A stretch of DNA of 64,000 nucleotides from Romanomermis culicivorax (Eukaryota; Nematoda; Enoplea; Mermithida; Mermithidae). A program made the translations under genes and the position numbers. The notes under the pieces are model-generated. The model made no database searches, was not told the DNA's origin, and saw nothing but the letters and a program-made list of their open reading frames with translations. Below, one piece after another: positions 44,201 to 57,820 of this stretch. The stretch's first letter is position 1; every line of letters starts with the position of its first letter. The DNA lies in NCBI GenBank assembly GCA_963922205.1, contig CAWUHX010000034.1, forward strand, positions 1 through 64,000. Direction: 5' to 3'.

Positions 44201-47200
44201 ATTTGGATTTTGAAATATTTGCATAGCTTTTTAGTATATAGATCTGGGTGAGGCCAGGTGTGTTTTCTACAGGAATCCAAGAGCAGCAATAAGTATAAAT
44301 AGACCTTATGGGATATGCAGCTGCCCCAAGCTGGCCCATAGGCATACTCCTATAAGACAATCTGTTGCATCAGTGAAGTTACACCTGCAGGCTGTGATGA
44401 AGTTATCATCTTCCTGCAGGGATGAGTGAATCAAATATATAATTGTTGTTGGTCTTCAGCAATACATGGTAAAACACTATTACCCGATTGGCAAGCTTTA
44501 AAGTTTAGCTTGACAGTTCTAGAGCCTCTGTTCTTGAACAACCTTCCCTGACCCTATCCAACCCTACCTCCTTGACCTGACCCCACTTCTTGGACCCGAC
44601 CCAACCTGTCTCAAAAAAGCTCAATACCACTGGGGGTCTATTAGAAACAGACCACGTGACTGATGACATCACAATGAACCCAAGGGGCCAGGCTATACTG
44701 CTGAAATTGTATTCTCTTTGTCTTTGTCCCCATGAAGATGATGTTACAGTACTCATGCACCTCATGTCCTATCAAGTTTTTTGAAAGTTTTTTAACCCTC
44801 AAGGTATAAGCAATAAATGGAACAATAAATGCTAGTTTTTCAACTTGTGAGGTGCAAGTCTCCCCACAATCATCTTATACACAACGAAATATTTATGACA
44901 CCAAAAGTATCAAAATGTATAGTTGAATCAGTAAACTAGCAAGTGCAGAAAAAGCACCCATCCTTGTAGACTTTTTGCACAGCTACCAGAGTAAATTTTC
45001 CTAATGAGGGTGTGCCTAGCACTGACGTGCATGTGATGTGCTTCCCTTGCTCCACCTAAGCCTAAAAGTTCTATGGGGTAGATGGTCATCTTAAAGCAAA
45101 TATCAGTTTATACTATCCTATACATGCACATTGCACATGTCACCTGTGCAGTCTATACCTATTTGTTGTATCTTACAGGTTAAAAAACTTGAATAAAATT
45201 TGATAGGTCATAAAGTAAATAAATGCTGAACATTCTATAGAACTTGTTATTCTCAACTTTCTCTAAATTGAAAAGTGACATTTATAACTTTTTCGATCAA
45301 ATAAAAAAAATTTGGATAACTACATTCTATAATTTTAGCTATTTTTGTTGAATAATTAGAACATTCATCCAAAATTATCATTCAGTATAGTTAATGAATA
45401 AAATGATTTTTTTCCCTGGAAAAATTGCCTTGTTGATGCTTTTCTTGGCTACAATAAGTCTATGAATACAGATTTTTAGCCTCTTTTGTGGAATTGCTCG
45501 TTTTTGGCTGTACAAGCTGCATTTTCTCACCAAAAATAAGTATATGAAAGGATACATTTTTCCAAAATTCAAAGATGAAATCTGATGAATAGTGCATTTG
45601 TGACTTTTCTATTGGGTAGAGCTGTCTATTCAGCAGCATAAACAAGATAGAATTGATGGATTCAAACAATGTCAGCAAAATAATGTGTATTTTTGTTCAT
45701 TTGGCTCAAAAACGAATACTTCTGTAAAAATGGTATTTTTGGTCATTTTTCCTCATCCAGATTTTCAGTCTCTATGATTGTGACGATCATCTACTTATTG
45801 CTCTTACTTATCATCTACTTATTGGGCAATGCAAAGAGGATGAGGAATCAACTTCTTTTCTGAAACATTCTGGTCTCATTTCCTCAAGCCTGTATAAAAC
45901 TTGAAAAATTTCTCTAAACTGAATTTTAAACCATGATTTTATACCCAATTCAAAAGTTTGATCACAGAGTTGTTCCTTTATTAACCTTAGATGTCTTCTC
46001 ATTTCATGATTCCTCCACATGGAGAAATAATTTTTGAACTTCTGTACCCTAGAATGCTGGAAAATTAATGTATTTGTAGTGTGCATGCTACAGAAACACA
46101 GGGCAAAAATTTTGTAAGGTGAGTGTCCTCGGACTATTTATCCAAGAGGCTGGGGGGGGTATTAGCAAAAACAATAGCAAGCATGCTTTTTATACAAAAT
46201 ATGCATAAAAATAATCTAAAAAAAGTCCTGGAGAAAGTTGAAGAAGTGCTTGACGTTTTTTTCAGATGCCAAGTGGTGTCCAAGGTCTCAGGTAGGAGGT
46301 TTAACCACCCCTACCTGACCTACTGGCATGTATGGGGCGCTATTCACCAGAGGTTGCATACTGCATCTACAGATGCTATTTTTCGAAGCAGCACAGAGCT
46401 CCATGGGCACACAGACTGCAGGTTATGCATCTCACCTCCAGATGTTAGTTTGATTTAAGCCAATATCCCCTTGGTTTTGGTTGTCAGTCCCCTATGTTTT
46501 CACACTGATTTGTTTTCATTTGCTAACAAGGATTGAAATTTAATACTCCTGGACCTTATAACAGGGTCCAATGAAGCTAAAAGATACTAAATTCCCAAAA
46601 CATTCCACTGATGACAACTCAGTAATCAGCCCCCATGAAGGATTATGAAATGTATATTTTCTATCTATTATGCATGGTGACCATCTTGTGGCCCTGCTAT
46701 ATTCAGAAAGAGCACAAAATTAGCTTTTGTGTGTCCCTGATTCTAAAGCTCTGCCCATATACAGATCCTGCTGAGTAAGCTATGCTCTAGATTTGCACTC
46801 ACTGTTTTTTCACTGGGGGTGTTGATCCCATCGCTTTTTCATGAGTTTATATCAGACATGTACACCAAAAATTTTACAGGAGGAGTGGTCTATCAGGGGG
46901 ATGCGGGTGTGTGAGCATAAAAAAAAATTCCAGATGCTTTGTTTTAATTCAAACTATGTACTGAAATCATTGGAAAAGCTGACTTGGGAAAATTTCAAGA
47001 GGGGTCTCTGACAACTTCTAATGCTATTTATGCTCCAAGTGTTCTTTGGCTGATACTGTTGAACCCATTCTTTTTCAGGCTGTGTTCTGGGCATCTGTCT
47101 GCACTGGCTTGTTTTTGAGAAAATTTCAATTTATAGTTATATATTTCCACTATCTTTCTGTATAAAGACCATGAGTAAAGTCTATATACTAACAGTTAGT

Positions 47201-47710
47201 CAAAAAACCAAAATCATTAACAGAAGATGAGGGAAAACTAGGCTAGAGCTGACAATACATGAATTCCTCCTGTTCACAACTCTGCGATCAAGTTTTTGGA
47301 ATGCATTGAATTCATGATTCCTTCCCAAGGCATACACTGCTTAAACATGGGTGAGCACTTGGATCATGGACCCAGACTGGGTGACTCAAAGGCTGACCAC
47401 CAGTGATCAGGATAACCATACAAAAGTTTTATATTTTGGTTTTAAGGTGTCCCAAACATAGATCAATCCAATGATCAAGATCTGTGGTCAAAACAACTTG
47501 CAAACTATCTTCTTTGCAGACCTTCTCTGTTGATTGGCCTTGGATGGAACAATTTAGATCAGAATCAAATTTGGTGGATCTACATTAATTTGTTTTGATC
47601 AGGATCATTTTTTTTTATCCATGTCAAAGATTCTCGAAGATTCTCAAAAAGTATTTTTCTGTCACATATTTGGTTTTTGATCTTCATCAGATTTTTTTGG
47701 ATGTATTTGT
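41228..47710. other. No gene recognised over 6.5 kb
   Basis: Short frames at 41977-42350, about 42990-43430 (several plus-strand frames that together look like one decayed protein), 43650-43883, 45811-46086 and 46123-46458 were inspected. None has a recognisable domain. The region is treated as intergenic or intronic DNA with old element debris. Confidence 0.4.
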
Positions 47711-48208
47711 TGTAATGTGGCTGCTTATTTACCCTCGGCTACCTAGCTGCAGTTCTTGGGAGATCCAATCTGGTACGGCCCCTGACGCTAATCCGGTACT
47801 AACTCTGCACCTATGGTACCTAGCTGAGAGTGGATGTACAAAGATATTTATTACTAATAAAACGAGGAGTGCAATGAAATACAAAAGTGAGAATCAATAG
47901 AATACAAGTGTGAGAATGCCAAACACAAAAACACCAACACCTAACTGACCCCTGACTCATGGATTCCTCTCTTCACCCCCGCGCACAGAGCGACAGGGGT
48001 TATGAGATATCTAAACATGCGGCCTAAGCAGCTTCACCCTCTAAGGGGCTGAAAACTGAAACCTATCATAGAAAGTTGAGACAGACCTACCTGTCTCCAA
48101 TAACCACTCACTGGACTTCCTAATCAAGATGATTGCTGTAACTCCTCAGTCCGCGTTCGGCTCTCAGCTGCAGCGCCAACATGATGTGGACAACGAAATA
48201 CTATAACA
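47711..48208 (-). repeat. Solo-LTR-like block
   Basis: On the minus strand it runs from TGTTATAGTATTTCGTTGTC to CCACATTACA, so it has TG...CA ends with short inverted termini. It contains AATAAA in its second half. It is more GC-rich than its surroundings. No target duplication was found and no partner LTR is in the window. Confidence 0.35.
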
Positions 48209-48370
48209 GTAATTAGCGACAATGCCCGCGTTTCTTTCCTGACCACCACATATGAAAAAACGGTCCACAAAAAACGATAAATTTTCAATAATGAAAAACT
48301 GCACCATGGCGTGCCTAACATCAACATTGCAGGCTATATGCAAAACTTTTGCACTATTCATTTGTTTATT

Positions 48371-48530
48371 TTAGGGCCAAAAATGTGTGACACAAACCGT
48401 TTTATCGGTTTGTTTGTTTAATGATAAGTGGAAACACTTTAACAACAAAGCAACTTTTGAGAATAAAAATGTAGTAATTAGAGGACCAAAGGTCAGAAGA
48501 ATTGATCCTCTGACATCCCTCCCCCCCCTG
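48371..48530. repeat. Dispersed repeat, copy A
   Basis: About 150 bp from GGGCCAAAAATGTGTGACAC to CCTCTGACATCCC aligns with 53825-53990 through shared AACAACAAAG and GAGAATAAAA-type segments. The two copies share orientation and are strongly diverged. GC-rich sequence to about 49140 follows copy A only. Confidence 0.6.
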
Positions 48531-49862
48531 AAGGCAAGACTTTTCCCGCCAGCGAAGGGAAAAGTCAGGAGGTCCCCCAAGGGCCCCAGTCTGTCCTCGC
48601 CATCGGCCAGCAACTCCCACTCGTTCGGCAACGACGCTACGCTATTGATGCAATGTCACAAATAATAAAAAAAACTGTCCGTTTCCAACGGTATTGATAA
48701 AATCCTGGGGCCAATGGCGCAGGATGCTACCCTGACCCAACCATTCGTCCATAAAATCCGCCCCGTGGGCTCGCTGCCCCGAATAAAAATAGAAATGTTT
48801 TGAACAAAAATGTTTGCGGCACTCGGGCCAAAATTTGAGGGATAAAAATAAAACCCTTTGATCGGCGGCCAACTCCCGCAGTGCCCGTGGTTGGTTGTGG
48901 GCTGCCCACCACTGCCGTTGATGCATATTGTATCAGCGGCGCCTCCATCCTCGATTTTGGCATTCATCTCCGTCCTCTCCAGAGGGGGGGTTAATCTGTG
49001 GGTGGTGAGCCTGCTAGACTTCACACTTTCTCGCCGCCACTCCTCCACTGGCCCCTTGGCGGGACACTGGCCTCCCCAACGCGTTCGGTATTATCTGCCC
49101 CCAGGGAGAATGGATGCCTGAAGATCGAATCCTCTGGGCCTTTGGCTGTCTAGATTTTGAACCAAAATATTTATGGTATTTGTTGTTAAAGTGAATCTGC
49201 GTTATTAAAATGTAAACTTAAACCCATAACAGGATTTGTGCCACAAAAAGGTTTTGAATGAAAATGTATGTAGATTGAAAAAGTATAAGGAAAAGATTTT
49301 TATATGGTAGCATGAAGCTGCCTAACGCATGCATGCAGGATGTTACTTGGTGGCCAATTTTGGAAAGGCAAAAAGAATATTCCAAAAATTTACAGAAATA
49401 CAAGAATTTCTACGATGTTTTGTACAGATTCACACAAGGAAGACGAAAAAAGGAAAAGGAACAAAAGTAATTTCCCACAGGTTCAAATAGTAATAAAACA
49501 AGATGCAAATGAGAAAATGAACAAAACAAATTAATGAGATTAAGAAAACGAGGCAATTTTTAAGGTATAATACTTGTGGCACAACCAGTTTACATTTTAA
49601 GATACTGGCATTCGAGAAAAAATAAGTGATTTTTGGAATGACGAGAAAATTACATAACAATATACCGATTTTATGGTGGCCTCATGAAGAGTGGGGTCAC
49701 TTTTAACATAGAAATTTACTTGTGTTTCTGGCCACTATGGTCCCGCCCCGGCTGGCCAATTTCAGTATCTCTTTTCAACGGTGAAATATAATCCGGATTG
49801 GCTGTTGATGGTGGTCTCTGGGGCAGCTGCTTTACCGTCGACGGCCCGGGAATATCCATTCA
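48531..49862. other. GC-richer repeat-derived sequence without recognised gene
   Basis: 48531-49130 is notably G+C-rich, with overlapping frames on both strands (for example 48656-49048 minus) but no motif. It may be untranslated or LTR sequence of the element whose gag-like remnant follows. Confidence 0.35.
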
Positions 49863-51390
49863 TTCCTCGCCTTGCACGCTACGGATTGGCGGAATCATTA
49901 TAAGAGGTGGCATTTGAACACCTGGCGGGACCAGAAATTGATGATAATACGGTCCCTGCCCTGGTTGGAATTGCATCACCCGAAATTGCGGCATCTGGAA
50001 TTGCGTAGGCGGAGGTACCAATGCACTCACCAATAACTGACCTGGAAAAAGAGGGCAGTTTAAACAATCAGACCCTACCATTGGTAGTCCCGGATAATTT
50101 GGCGGCAAATAAGGCACTTGTTGCTGTTGACCCTGGATCATTGCGTTAGTATCACACATCATCACTCCCTGCTGGACCATTTCGTTGTTTCTAGTTCTAT
50201 CTAGTGAGGCTGCTGGGCTAGAATAGGACACATCCAATCTATTGTCATGTTGGAAATATGCTGGCGTTCTCTTCCTACTCTGCGATTTTCGGCTATCTTT
50301 ATGCTCCTTTGTGCCTTTTTCTCCCTCGTGTTTCCTTTCGTGGGATTTTTCTCTCCTTTCGCATTCTTTCTGTCAGTGGCATTTCGATTCTTCATCATTT
50401 TCCTTTCACCTTTTTTCTTTAGACATTGATTTTTTGCGGCATTTTTCATCGCATTGCCGACTTTTGTGCTTTCCCTTCCGATCTTTGTCTGGTGTTTCCG
50501 ATTTTTCTCTTCTACAGACATCGCTGTATTTTCTGACCCAACGCCTAGGCACCTTACTAGCCGCAGACCTATCGAAGGCATGCTTCACCCTGTACCCGAC
50601 TCTCTTTTTCAAATTTTTCTCAACTTCCAATATATCATGGGAATTTTTTCTGTCAATAACTTCCCAGAATCATATACGGGGATCGGTATTATCAGTTTTT
50701 TTTCCAAACTTGAATATTGGCGTAGTTCGGTTCTAGATCTCTTTTATCTTCCAGTACAGCTTTGGCTAGTCCCGCTGCCCTTGATTGGCATGAGGCATAC
50801 ATAGCATGGAAATCACTGCCCAAACCTTCCTGTCTCGCATTGAATTCCCGTCACAATTTCATTGTTACATAGGCATGAGCCTGATAATGAAACCCCGCAA
50901 AATTTTGAGGAATTCTCCCCAACCATGATAACTTTATAAAAAGGCAAGTGCAGGCCCACACTGTGGCTTCATATGCTTTCCAAGGGAGTTGCGTCGTCAT
51001 CCATTCAGCAAGTTGTGCTTCGAAAATATGCCACAGTTTTTTGGGTAAGTTTGCCTGTAGGACGTGAAATTGCAATTCATAATATCGAATAGTTTCTATC
51101 TCTAGGGCTGCTTCGTCCTATATTCAACTTTATCAATTCCGTTGCCATTAGAGCTACCTCTTCGTCTAACATTGGAACCATGTGTATGAGATATTTCTCT
51201 ACAAATGAGTTCGAGAGAGATACTCTTCAGTACTGATAATCCACGATGTATTTTCCTTCCTTGAGGGCTTTATTCAAAACTTGCCCGCGCTTTCCTAGGC
51301 CTCTTCGATACTTTATTTTATCATTGGGATTTCCTGCTGGTTGTTGAAAATTTCCGCTGTTGACTTTGTCTAATTCCATCGTTATTTTCG
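49863..51390 (-). pseudogene. Gag-like pseudogene
   Basis: The minus strand from an ATG at about 51384 reads in several frames. First comes a basic N-terminus with an internal TGA, then helical segments (VEKYLIHMVPMLDEEVALMA). A shift leads into 51075-50851 (LPKKLWHIFEAQLAEWM...) and on to 50581-50201, a Lys/Arg/Glu-rich basic region. The last part (50237-49863) is rich in Pro, Gln and Met with PPGVQMPPLIMIPP. A helical capsid-like part followed by basic and Pro/Gln-rich parts suits a retroelement Gag, but no zinc knuckle or defined family was seen. Confidence 0.4.
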
Positions 51391-53824
51391 TCCTTTAGCC
51401 ATATTTTGAGCAGTCTGTCATATATTGCAAATAACTAATAGTGGGAAAAGTGGGAAGAATGATTATGATATACCCATTTAGACTTTTTTGGAGAATGACA
51501 GAATCATGACTTTTTTGTTCATTGTGCTACTTAAAACTTTAATTACATTGTTTTATGTATGTTGTAAATTTTCTGTCCTAAGAGTGAAAGGGGGGTCTTA
51601 AAATGATGACCAGTAAACCCTTAAAGTGAATCATTTCTTTCTATTCATTGTGAATATGCATCCCCTTACACATAGACAGTGCACAAGACACTGTGGTATC
51701 CCAAACATGGTAATAAAAACTACTGAGTGCATACCTATGGTCATATTGACCTAGAGTGCATACCTACAGTCCTCATGCCACTTCCATGTCTAGTGGTCTC
51801 CTCTACTAGGTATACTGTAAAAACCTATGTACATTCATAGTAGACTAGACAGTGTTGTCATAAATTAGTAAGGGCAAACATAGCGTCTTATTGATACAGT
51901 ATGCATTAGAAGAGACCACAGATTATATAGACAGTAGCCTGTAAATGTTTGCCAAGAAAGAAATGTTTGTCAGTAACAAGACCAACATTAGACCTGTTTT
52001 ACTTGTGTGGTCAAAAAAAGCAGGTCACTCACAAGCCAAAGTTATTTTTAATTTAGTTGCAGTAATATCATGACCTTATCAAGAAAGAAATATTTGTCAG
52101 TAATGAAGACTGACAAAAGACCTATTGTACTTGTGGGGTGGAACAAAACAGATAACTCAAAAACCAAAGTTATTTTTAATTATAGTTTGTTGCTGAATTT
52201 AAGTCTTATATGTTTTTTTTGTTTTTTATTTTTGTGATAATTATATATTATAGATGTTGCCCAAGTGTGTTCACCTAGCTGGCAGCTGTTCACCTAGCAA
52301 ACAATCACCTAGCTGGCATCTGAATGGGAAGACATTGGACCACACAATTTTCGAGAATTAGGAGCACAATATGCAAAGGAATGATTGACAAGGTATATGC
52401 GGCCTGTGCTGTAATTATGGATTATGATTCCTAGAAAAGAATATTATAAAATACAGCTAAACAAATGATGGATTGTTAACAATTAGCAATGCATAAATTT
52501 TCATTCAATTGAATGTGAAAATGCAGTTTACACCACCAAGCAGACAAATTTTGTCTTATGGCTCATCCTGTAGATTTCAACCCTTTCAGTTAGTCTGTGC
52601 ACTCATTCTATCTGATTGAAAATTCTTTTAACCATTAACAAAAGCCAACATCCTTTCAGATTTTTGTCTTTGAAAAGCAAAACAAACCTTTCTTCTTTAC
52701 TTTTAATTCACAGATATTCTCTCTGAATGATGATGTAAATATCTCTATTCCACTCTACCATCAATGAATGGAAGTTTTGTCCCAAAATTACATCAAATCA
52801 TGGATCTCACTTCTTTTATTTCAGCAACACTCTTCTCAACATCAACACTCAAGCAGAGCAAAATACATGATGAATTGTTGATCATCAACAAAACACAAAA
52901 ATGATTCATTTGAATCAGGTCTCTAAGAAGATCAATTTTGATATCACCATGTTGTACACCACTATAACAAAACTCTATCTGATGGGTGAGACACAAATTG
53001 CATAGGGGGAATTTGATGAAGAGACCTGAGTTTCCTACACAACCGATTTGACTCACCATTCTCTGACAGGAGAACTTGAACACCTTTGAACTTGGTGATT
53101 TTTGATAGTTATTCCATGTGGCTTTCTGCTGCCTCTAGTATCAAGTTCGTAAGTATCCAAATTTGTAACCATCCCTGCCTGCAAATAGCTGAAATTTCTT
53201 TTCATCCCTAAAGGAATGTAAAAGGTTTACACTAAATTAATCAGAACCATATCAAGAAAGGTAAACAATGGATAAAGTAAGGTTAACAAAATTTACTACA
53301 TGCAGCATTAGTTGAATTTCAAGGAAGATCATGCATTATCACTCGCAAAACAACATACCAGATCATGCCTGTGTTAGCATTAACTCGACTCAACAGGGTT
53401 AGAGCTATCGTTGATGCTATTTGTCAAATGTAGAAGATGGAGATTATTATTGGAGACAAAATATAGTTTAGGGAAAAAGGCACAACAGAACACAATGTGC
53501 CTGGTACATGAAGCATACAGGCACCTCTAACAAAACCAACTAGGACCAAGGTGCCCTACCACAATCCAAAGGAAACAGACTGTCAGAAGATGAGAGCTGA
53601 CCAGGCACTGAGAGTGCCAACTACTAATTGTTAAACTCCAAATAATGAGGGATGTGGAGGATAAAGCATCCCTGGTGGAGCATGCCAAAATACATAAACA
53701 AATAGTGACAGGACATCACAGCTGAGCAGAGGACCAACTTCCAATTAAAAATAATGGAAGAGTCAATAAAATGGCAAACCCTCACCAAAAATCAACTACA
53801 AACAGTATGCAAAACTTTCCATCC
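51391..53824. repeat. No gene; contains a 125-bp tandem duplication
   Basis: Two diverged tandem copies lie at about 51950-52078 and 52079-52200. Both contain AAGAAAGAAAT(G/A)TTTGTCAGTAA and end in CAAAGTTATTTTTAATT. Short CACCTAGCTGGCA repeats occur at 52275-52320. The rest has no recognised feature. Confidence 0.6.
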
Positions 53825-53990
53825 TTTAATTTTTGGGCAACAAATAGTATAACACAAAGGGTTTTGGCATATTTGTTTACTTAATCCAAAGTAGACCTAT
53901 TTTAACAACAAAGAACTTGAGAAATAAAAAAAAATGATATTGGAGAACTAAAATTAGTGGAATCGATTCTCCAACACCCTAGGTTTCCAT
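53825..53990. repeat. Dispersed repeat, copy B
   Basis: This is a diverged copy of 48371-48530 in the same orientation, 5.45 kb away. It could be one LTR of a very old element whose gag-like remnant lies between, but the divergence is too great to treat the two as a pair with confidence. Confidence 0.55.
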
Positions 53991-54550
53991 CTATTACATC
54001 AGTATCTTCAAAAGAGTTGAACTTAAAGTATCTGTTTGCACCATTAGTGGCAAATTTCCAAAACTAGTAGTGCTTTCAGTAGTGCTGCTGCCTGGAGGCT
54101 TATTGTTGATCTTCAATCTCTTTTATCAAACTGTTGTGACTGGGGTTCCATTTTACTTTTTGTTTCATTTTTCTGTTTTTTCTGGTCATGTGTTATAAAA
54201 AGAAATAAACATTCCTTTCCCCTTTTTTTTGGGTTAAAATATCACATCATTAGCAGCCACACCTTCATAATTTTTTGTATTGTTTCCTTGATTTTTTGTG
54301 AATGCCTTGCCCCCTGAATCTTTCTGAGCATTTGGTTCTGTTTGTATATCTCATGTTTTTCGACTGCTAGTCAATTTTGTGGATTTATTTTGAATTTTGA
54401 TGTAATAAACTTTCTTCTATTATCATGGAGTTGATGTCAGCAACTCCATAGTATTCTGCCACACTGTCTCAGTATGCTTCAATCTTCAATGCTGGCCTGA
54501 TTGTTATTTTGGTGCAGACTTTTTTTTCATTTTTGACCCTTAAGCCATTT

Positions 54551-57500
54551 GGCTCCTATGGCACTTTTTTTGGGAGCCAATCGCAATTTTTCCAGGCCAG
54601 AGCTAAAAAATGATGATTTTATGTATATACATGTTTTTATACTTAAAATGTCAACATAATAAAGCTTTATTCCTTTTTAAACATATTTTATCTCACATTA
54701 TATGATTTATCACTTGCTAGTGCGCCTTTTGGCAAGATCACCCTATTTATAACGAGACTGTGCAGCCCATAATCTATAGGCATCTTCATAAGCAAATTTT
54801 TCAATGAATTTCCATTCTTTTCGAGGCGCATTAGCAGATCAACATGTTCTGCCTGCAAAATTGACGTAATCACATCATATCAAAACTATAAGGCATTTGA
54901 ATAGCTCACCGTTGTTCGTGATCGAGTATTTGTCTTTATATGATTGATTAATGAAAAACCACGTTCTACATTTGCATTCGACGCATTAAAACACAAAATA
55001 ATTTCAGCCAAAATGGATAAATTAGGGAAAGCTTCTTTGTAGTGAATCGTATGCCAATTCGTGCCAATCTTGAGCATAATTAGGTGTAGAAGCTGTAAGG
55101 CATTGTGCCTGCAAAAATTCAAATATTCTTTTGCTTGAAAACTGTTGATAAAACACAAAAACAAGACTCACTTTTAGTAATAAAAATTCTTGTTTAACTG
55201 TTTCTGGATACGGATCAATTTCAAAAATGGGGGCATAAGCTTCGACAAGTTTTTCTAAAGCTGATTCTTGATCATCTTCTGATGGACTATTTTGGGCCCG
55301 CGGATCAAATATTTTTGTTGCTTTTAATAAGCCCTATCATTAGAATCAATTCCTTTGGATACCCTTTGATGATATCATGAGTAAAAGCTGAAAAGTCAAC
55401 TATCATCAGGAAAAGTTCATTAAAAGCTGGGAAAACTTATACCCTGAAAAGCTTTTTCTTCTTCAATTTTCACGAATTCATCATAATTTTGATTATTGCC
55501 TATACGTCCCGGCATGATATGGTACTTCAATTTCTTGGCTAAATCATCAGTCGTAAGGTGAAGCGTGAGTAGCTTCATTCATTTACTTTTCCTAATTGTT
55601 TCTGTGGTTGCGGCAAAAGCATCCAAAATTTCACAAATGGAATCGGCAAAAACCTGAGTTTAAAGAATGAACAAATACACAGACAGCTAATGGCTTATTT
55701 GAAGTAAAACCAGCACTTACTTTAACATCATATGGAAGCATTTTCTGGCGCTGATAAAGTTCATTCAAGGTATTCAAATGGTACAACACATCATTTACAC
55801 CATGTCACTTGACCATAAAATCAATTTGCGACATTCGTTTAAATAATCTTTCCACTGCTGGATAATCTTGACTACAATTTTCGAGATATTGTATAACGAC
55901 TGGCAAATTTCTGACCACTGACTGGACTGAGAGTGACTGGGATAACCACCTGAATGTATAAATGAAACGGAAATTAGGAAATCTAAAATTTGAATCTCAT
56001 ATTCTCATACCAAACTGCAATCCAGGGTTCTAAATTTGTATATTCTGTTTCCAGTAAATCTGCTAAAGCATTTAATTCAACACGATATTTATGCGTATTA
56101 AAAAAGGCAGTCAAATCGTTCAGCATATGTTCCATTTTCATGAAAGAGGCATGCTTTGCCATCTTAAAAATATTAAGGATAAAAATATATTCTGTTTCAT
56201 TTCTTCAACCAACTCACCTTGCATGTATCCTTTACACCAAGAGCCTGCAAGTGAGCCACACAATGAAAAGAGATAATATGGGGGCAATCTAGGGCTCTTT
56301 TAATTTTCAAGGCTGTCCCATTTTGCCATCCAAGCATTATGTTTGCACCATCCGATGTGAACATTACCATTTTTTCCATAAATTCCATTTTTCTCGAAAT
56401 ATGTCGAAATAGCTTCACTAAGGGCTTCGGCATCTGTCTGTTGTAAACCGATTACTTTTCGAAATTGTTGCTTGACAGCTTTGGCTAGCTATCCACATGT
56501 TGAGTATACACTAATAATAATTTCGTTTTTGAAATATCCATTGATTCATCCACATGAAGAGTGAAACTTTTGGCTTTCTATAAGAAAATATCTACATGAA
56601 TTAAATATGCATCATCAGCAATGAGTCTCGATTTCACTTTCAATTCTTCCAGTTCAGTTTCTTCAACATATTTATTCAATGCATCTAAGAATTCATATGT
56701 TGAATAATTAGAGGTATGAAAATCAATGCCAGGTATTCTAAACGGGCTTTTTTCATTAGAATTACTCTAAAAAAGAAAACATTTCTTTAATCCATAACAT
56801 TTCATTCATATATATCTACATTTTCTTCATCCCATTTATCGTCCAACTGAGATAAATGACCCATGAGTAAATCATGCAATTTTTGGACCATACTAATTGG
56901 CAACTCATTTTTAACTGCAAATAAAACATTTCACATGAGCATCAGTTTTCCAGGCAAAGGAGTAACCACTTTTGTCATTGCTGCACCATGGGCACTTCAA
57001 AATTCATTTCGACAGGCAGGCACCTGAAAACCATTGATTATGTATCATTATTTTTTGAAATGATTGTTTTTTTGTGAAAAACCTTTAGTGCTGCTTTGTG
57101 GCCTTCTGATTTTTCATGTTGCATGAATGTGTACTTTTTCCAACCTTCTTTTGTTGGACAATGTAGCCCCATTGTCCATTGCACATTATCAGTGCGAATT
57201 TTTGCATCAGTACAAACTTTACATGTTACCAGATCTTTGTTTGAATCCCATTTGATCCAAGGCATTTGCTCTTTCCACTTAAGTTGGAACCCACGTTTTG
57301 CCTTAAAAATATGTTGAATTTAGATGAAAATTAAGCATAAATGAAATTCTTCTACTTACCTTTTTTTGAACCAGTTCACCATCATCAATAATTTCTGACT
57401 AAGGGTCATCATTTAAAGAACTATGAACTTCTTCTACATCAACAATTGGTGGCCTACAAGGTTGGCTTGAAATATTATGCTCTGCTTGGTTCCCTTGCTC

Positions 57501-57820
57501 TACTGCTGCTTTTTGTTGTTTTTCACAAAAATATTTTAAAGAATGAGAAGCCATTCTGAAAAATTTAGAAAATCATCAATAGGGTGAATTACTTGATGTT
57601 AAAAGTAATATAAAAATAGAAGGAAAGTCCTATCAATAGCAAAACACATAAATTTCGAATTTTTATTGGTAAGCATTACAGTAACTTGTCACTTAGCAGC
57701 AAATTTTTTACAAGCCAGAATGGCTTGCATGCCCAATTTTTTACAAGCCAAAATGAATTTCAAGGAGCAATGGCTCCAAATTGGCCCAAAAAAAGCCCGT
57801 TTTGGTGGGAGCTAAAAATA
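54551..57820 (-). mobile_element. hAT-superfamily element with degenerate inverted ends
   Basis: A hAT transposase pseudogene (54690-57554) lies between two inverted segments. The left one is GGCTCC...GGCACTTTTTTTGGGAGCCAAT (54551-54581). The right one, read on the minus strand, is AGCTCCC...GGGCTTTTTTTGGGCCAATTTGGAGCC (57815-57771). They share the CTTTTTTTGGG core and flanking GCTCC/CCAAT blocks. The outermost ends and an 8-bp target duplication could not be fixed. Confidence 0.55.
54690..57554 (-). pseudogene. Intron-bearing hAT transposase (zinc-finger/hAT-dimerisation type)
   Basis: Exon 1 (57554-57360) starts MASHSLKYFC, has one stop and ends at GTAAGT. A 58-bp intron (57359-57302) leads in phase to an exon with the Cys-X2-Cys...His finger around VTCKVCTDAK and HEKSEGHKAAL (57301-about 57080). 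Later come a helical segment, KAKSFTLHVDESMDISKTKLLL, and the catalytic-core segment FTSDGANIMLGWQNG...ISFHCVAHLQAL (56433-56210). The dimerisation domain (FNASNANVERGFSLINHIKT) lies in 55164-54910 and is followed by a GTGAGC donor and a 57-bp intron. The last exon (from 54852) keeps AYEDAYRLWAAQSRY only after a shift. The order is that of ZNF862/ZMYM6-like hAT proteins. Several stops and shifts show it is dead. Confidence 0.85.

Noticed and set aside
48371..49121. Several frames on both strands in the GC-rich patch
   Set aside because: GC-rich DNA has fewer stop codons, and none of the translations shows domain-like character.
50242..50804. Plus-strand frames of up to 164 codons opposite the gag-like pseudogene
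   Set aside because: They are Phe/Ser/Leu-rich complements of a Lys/Arg/Glu-rich coding strand, a typical antisense shadow.
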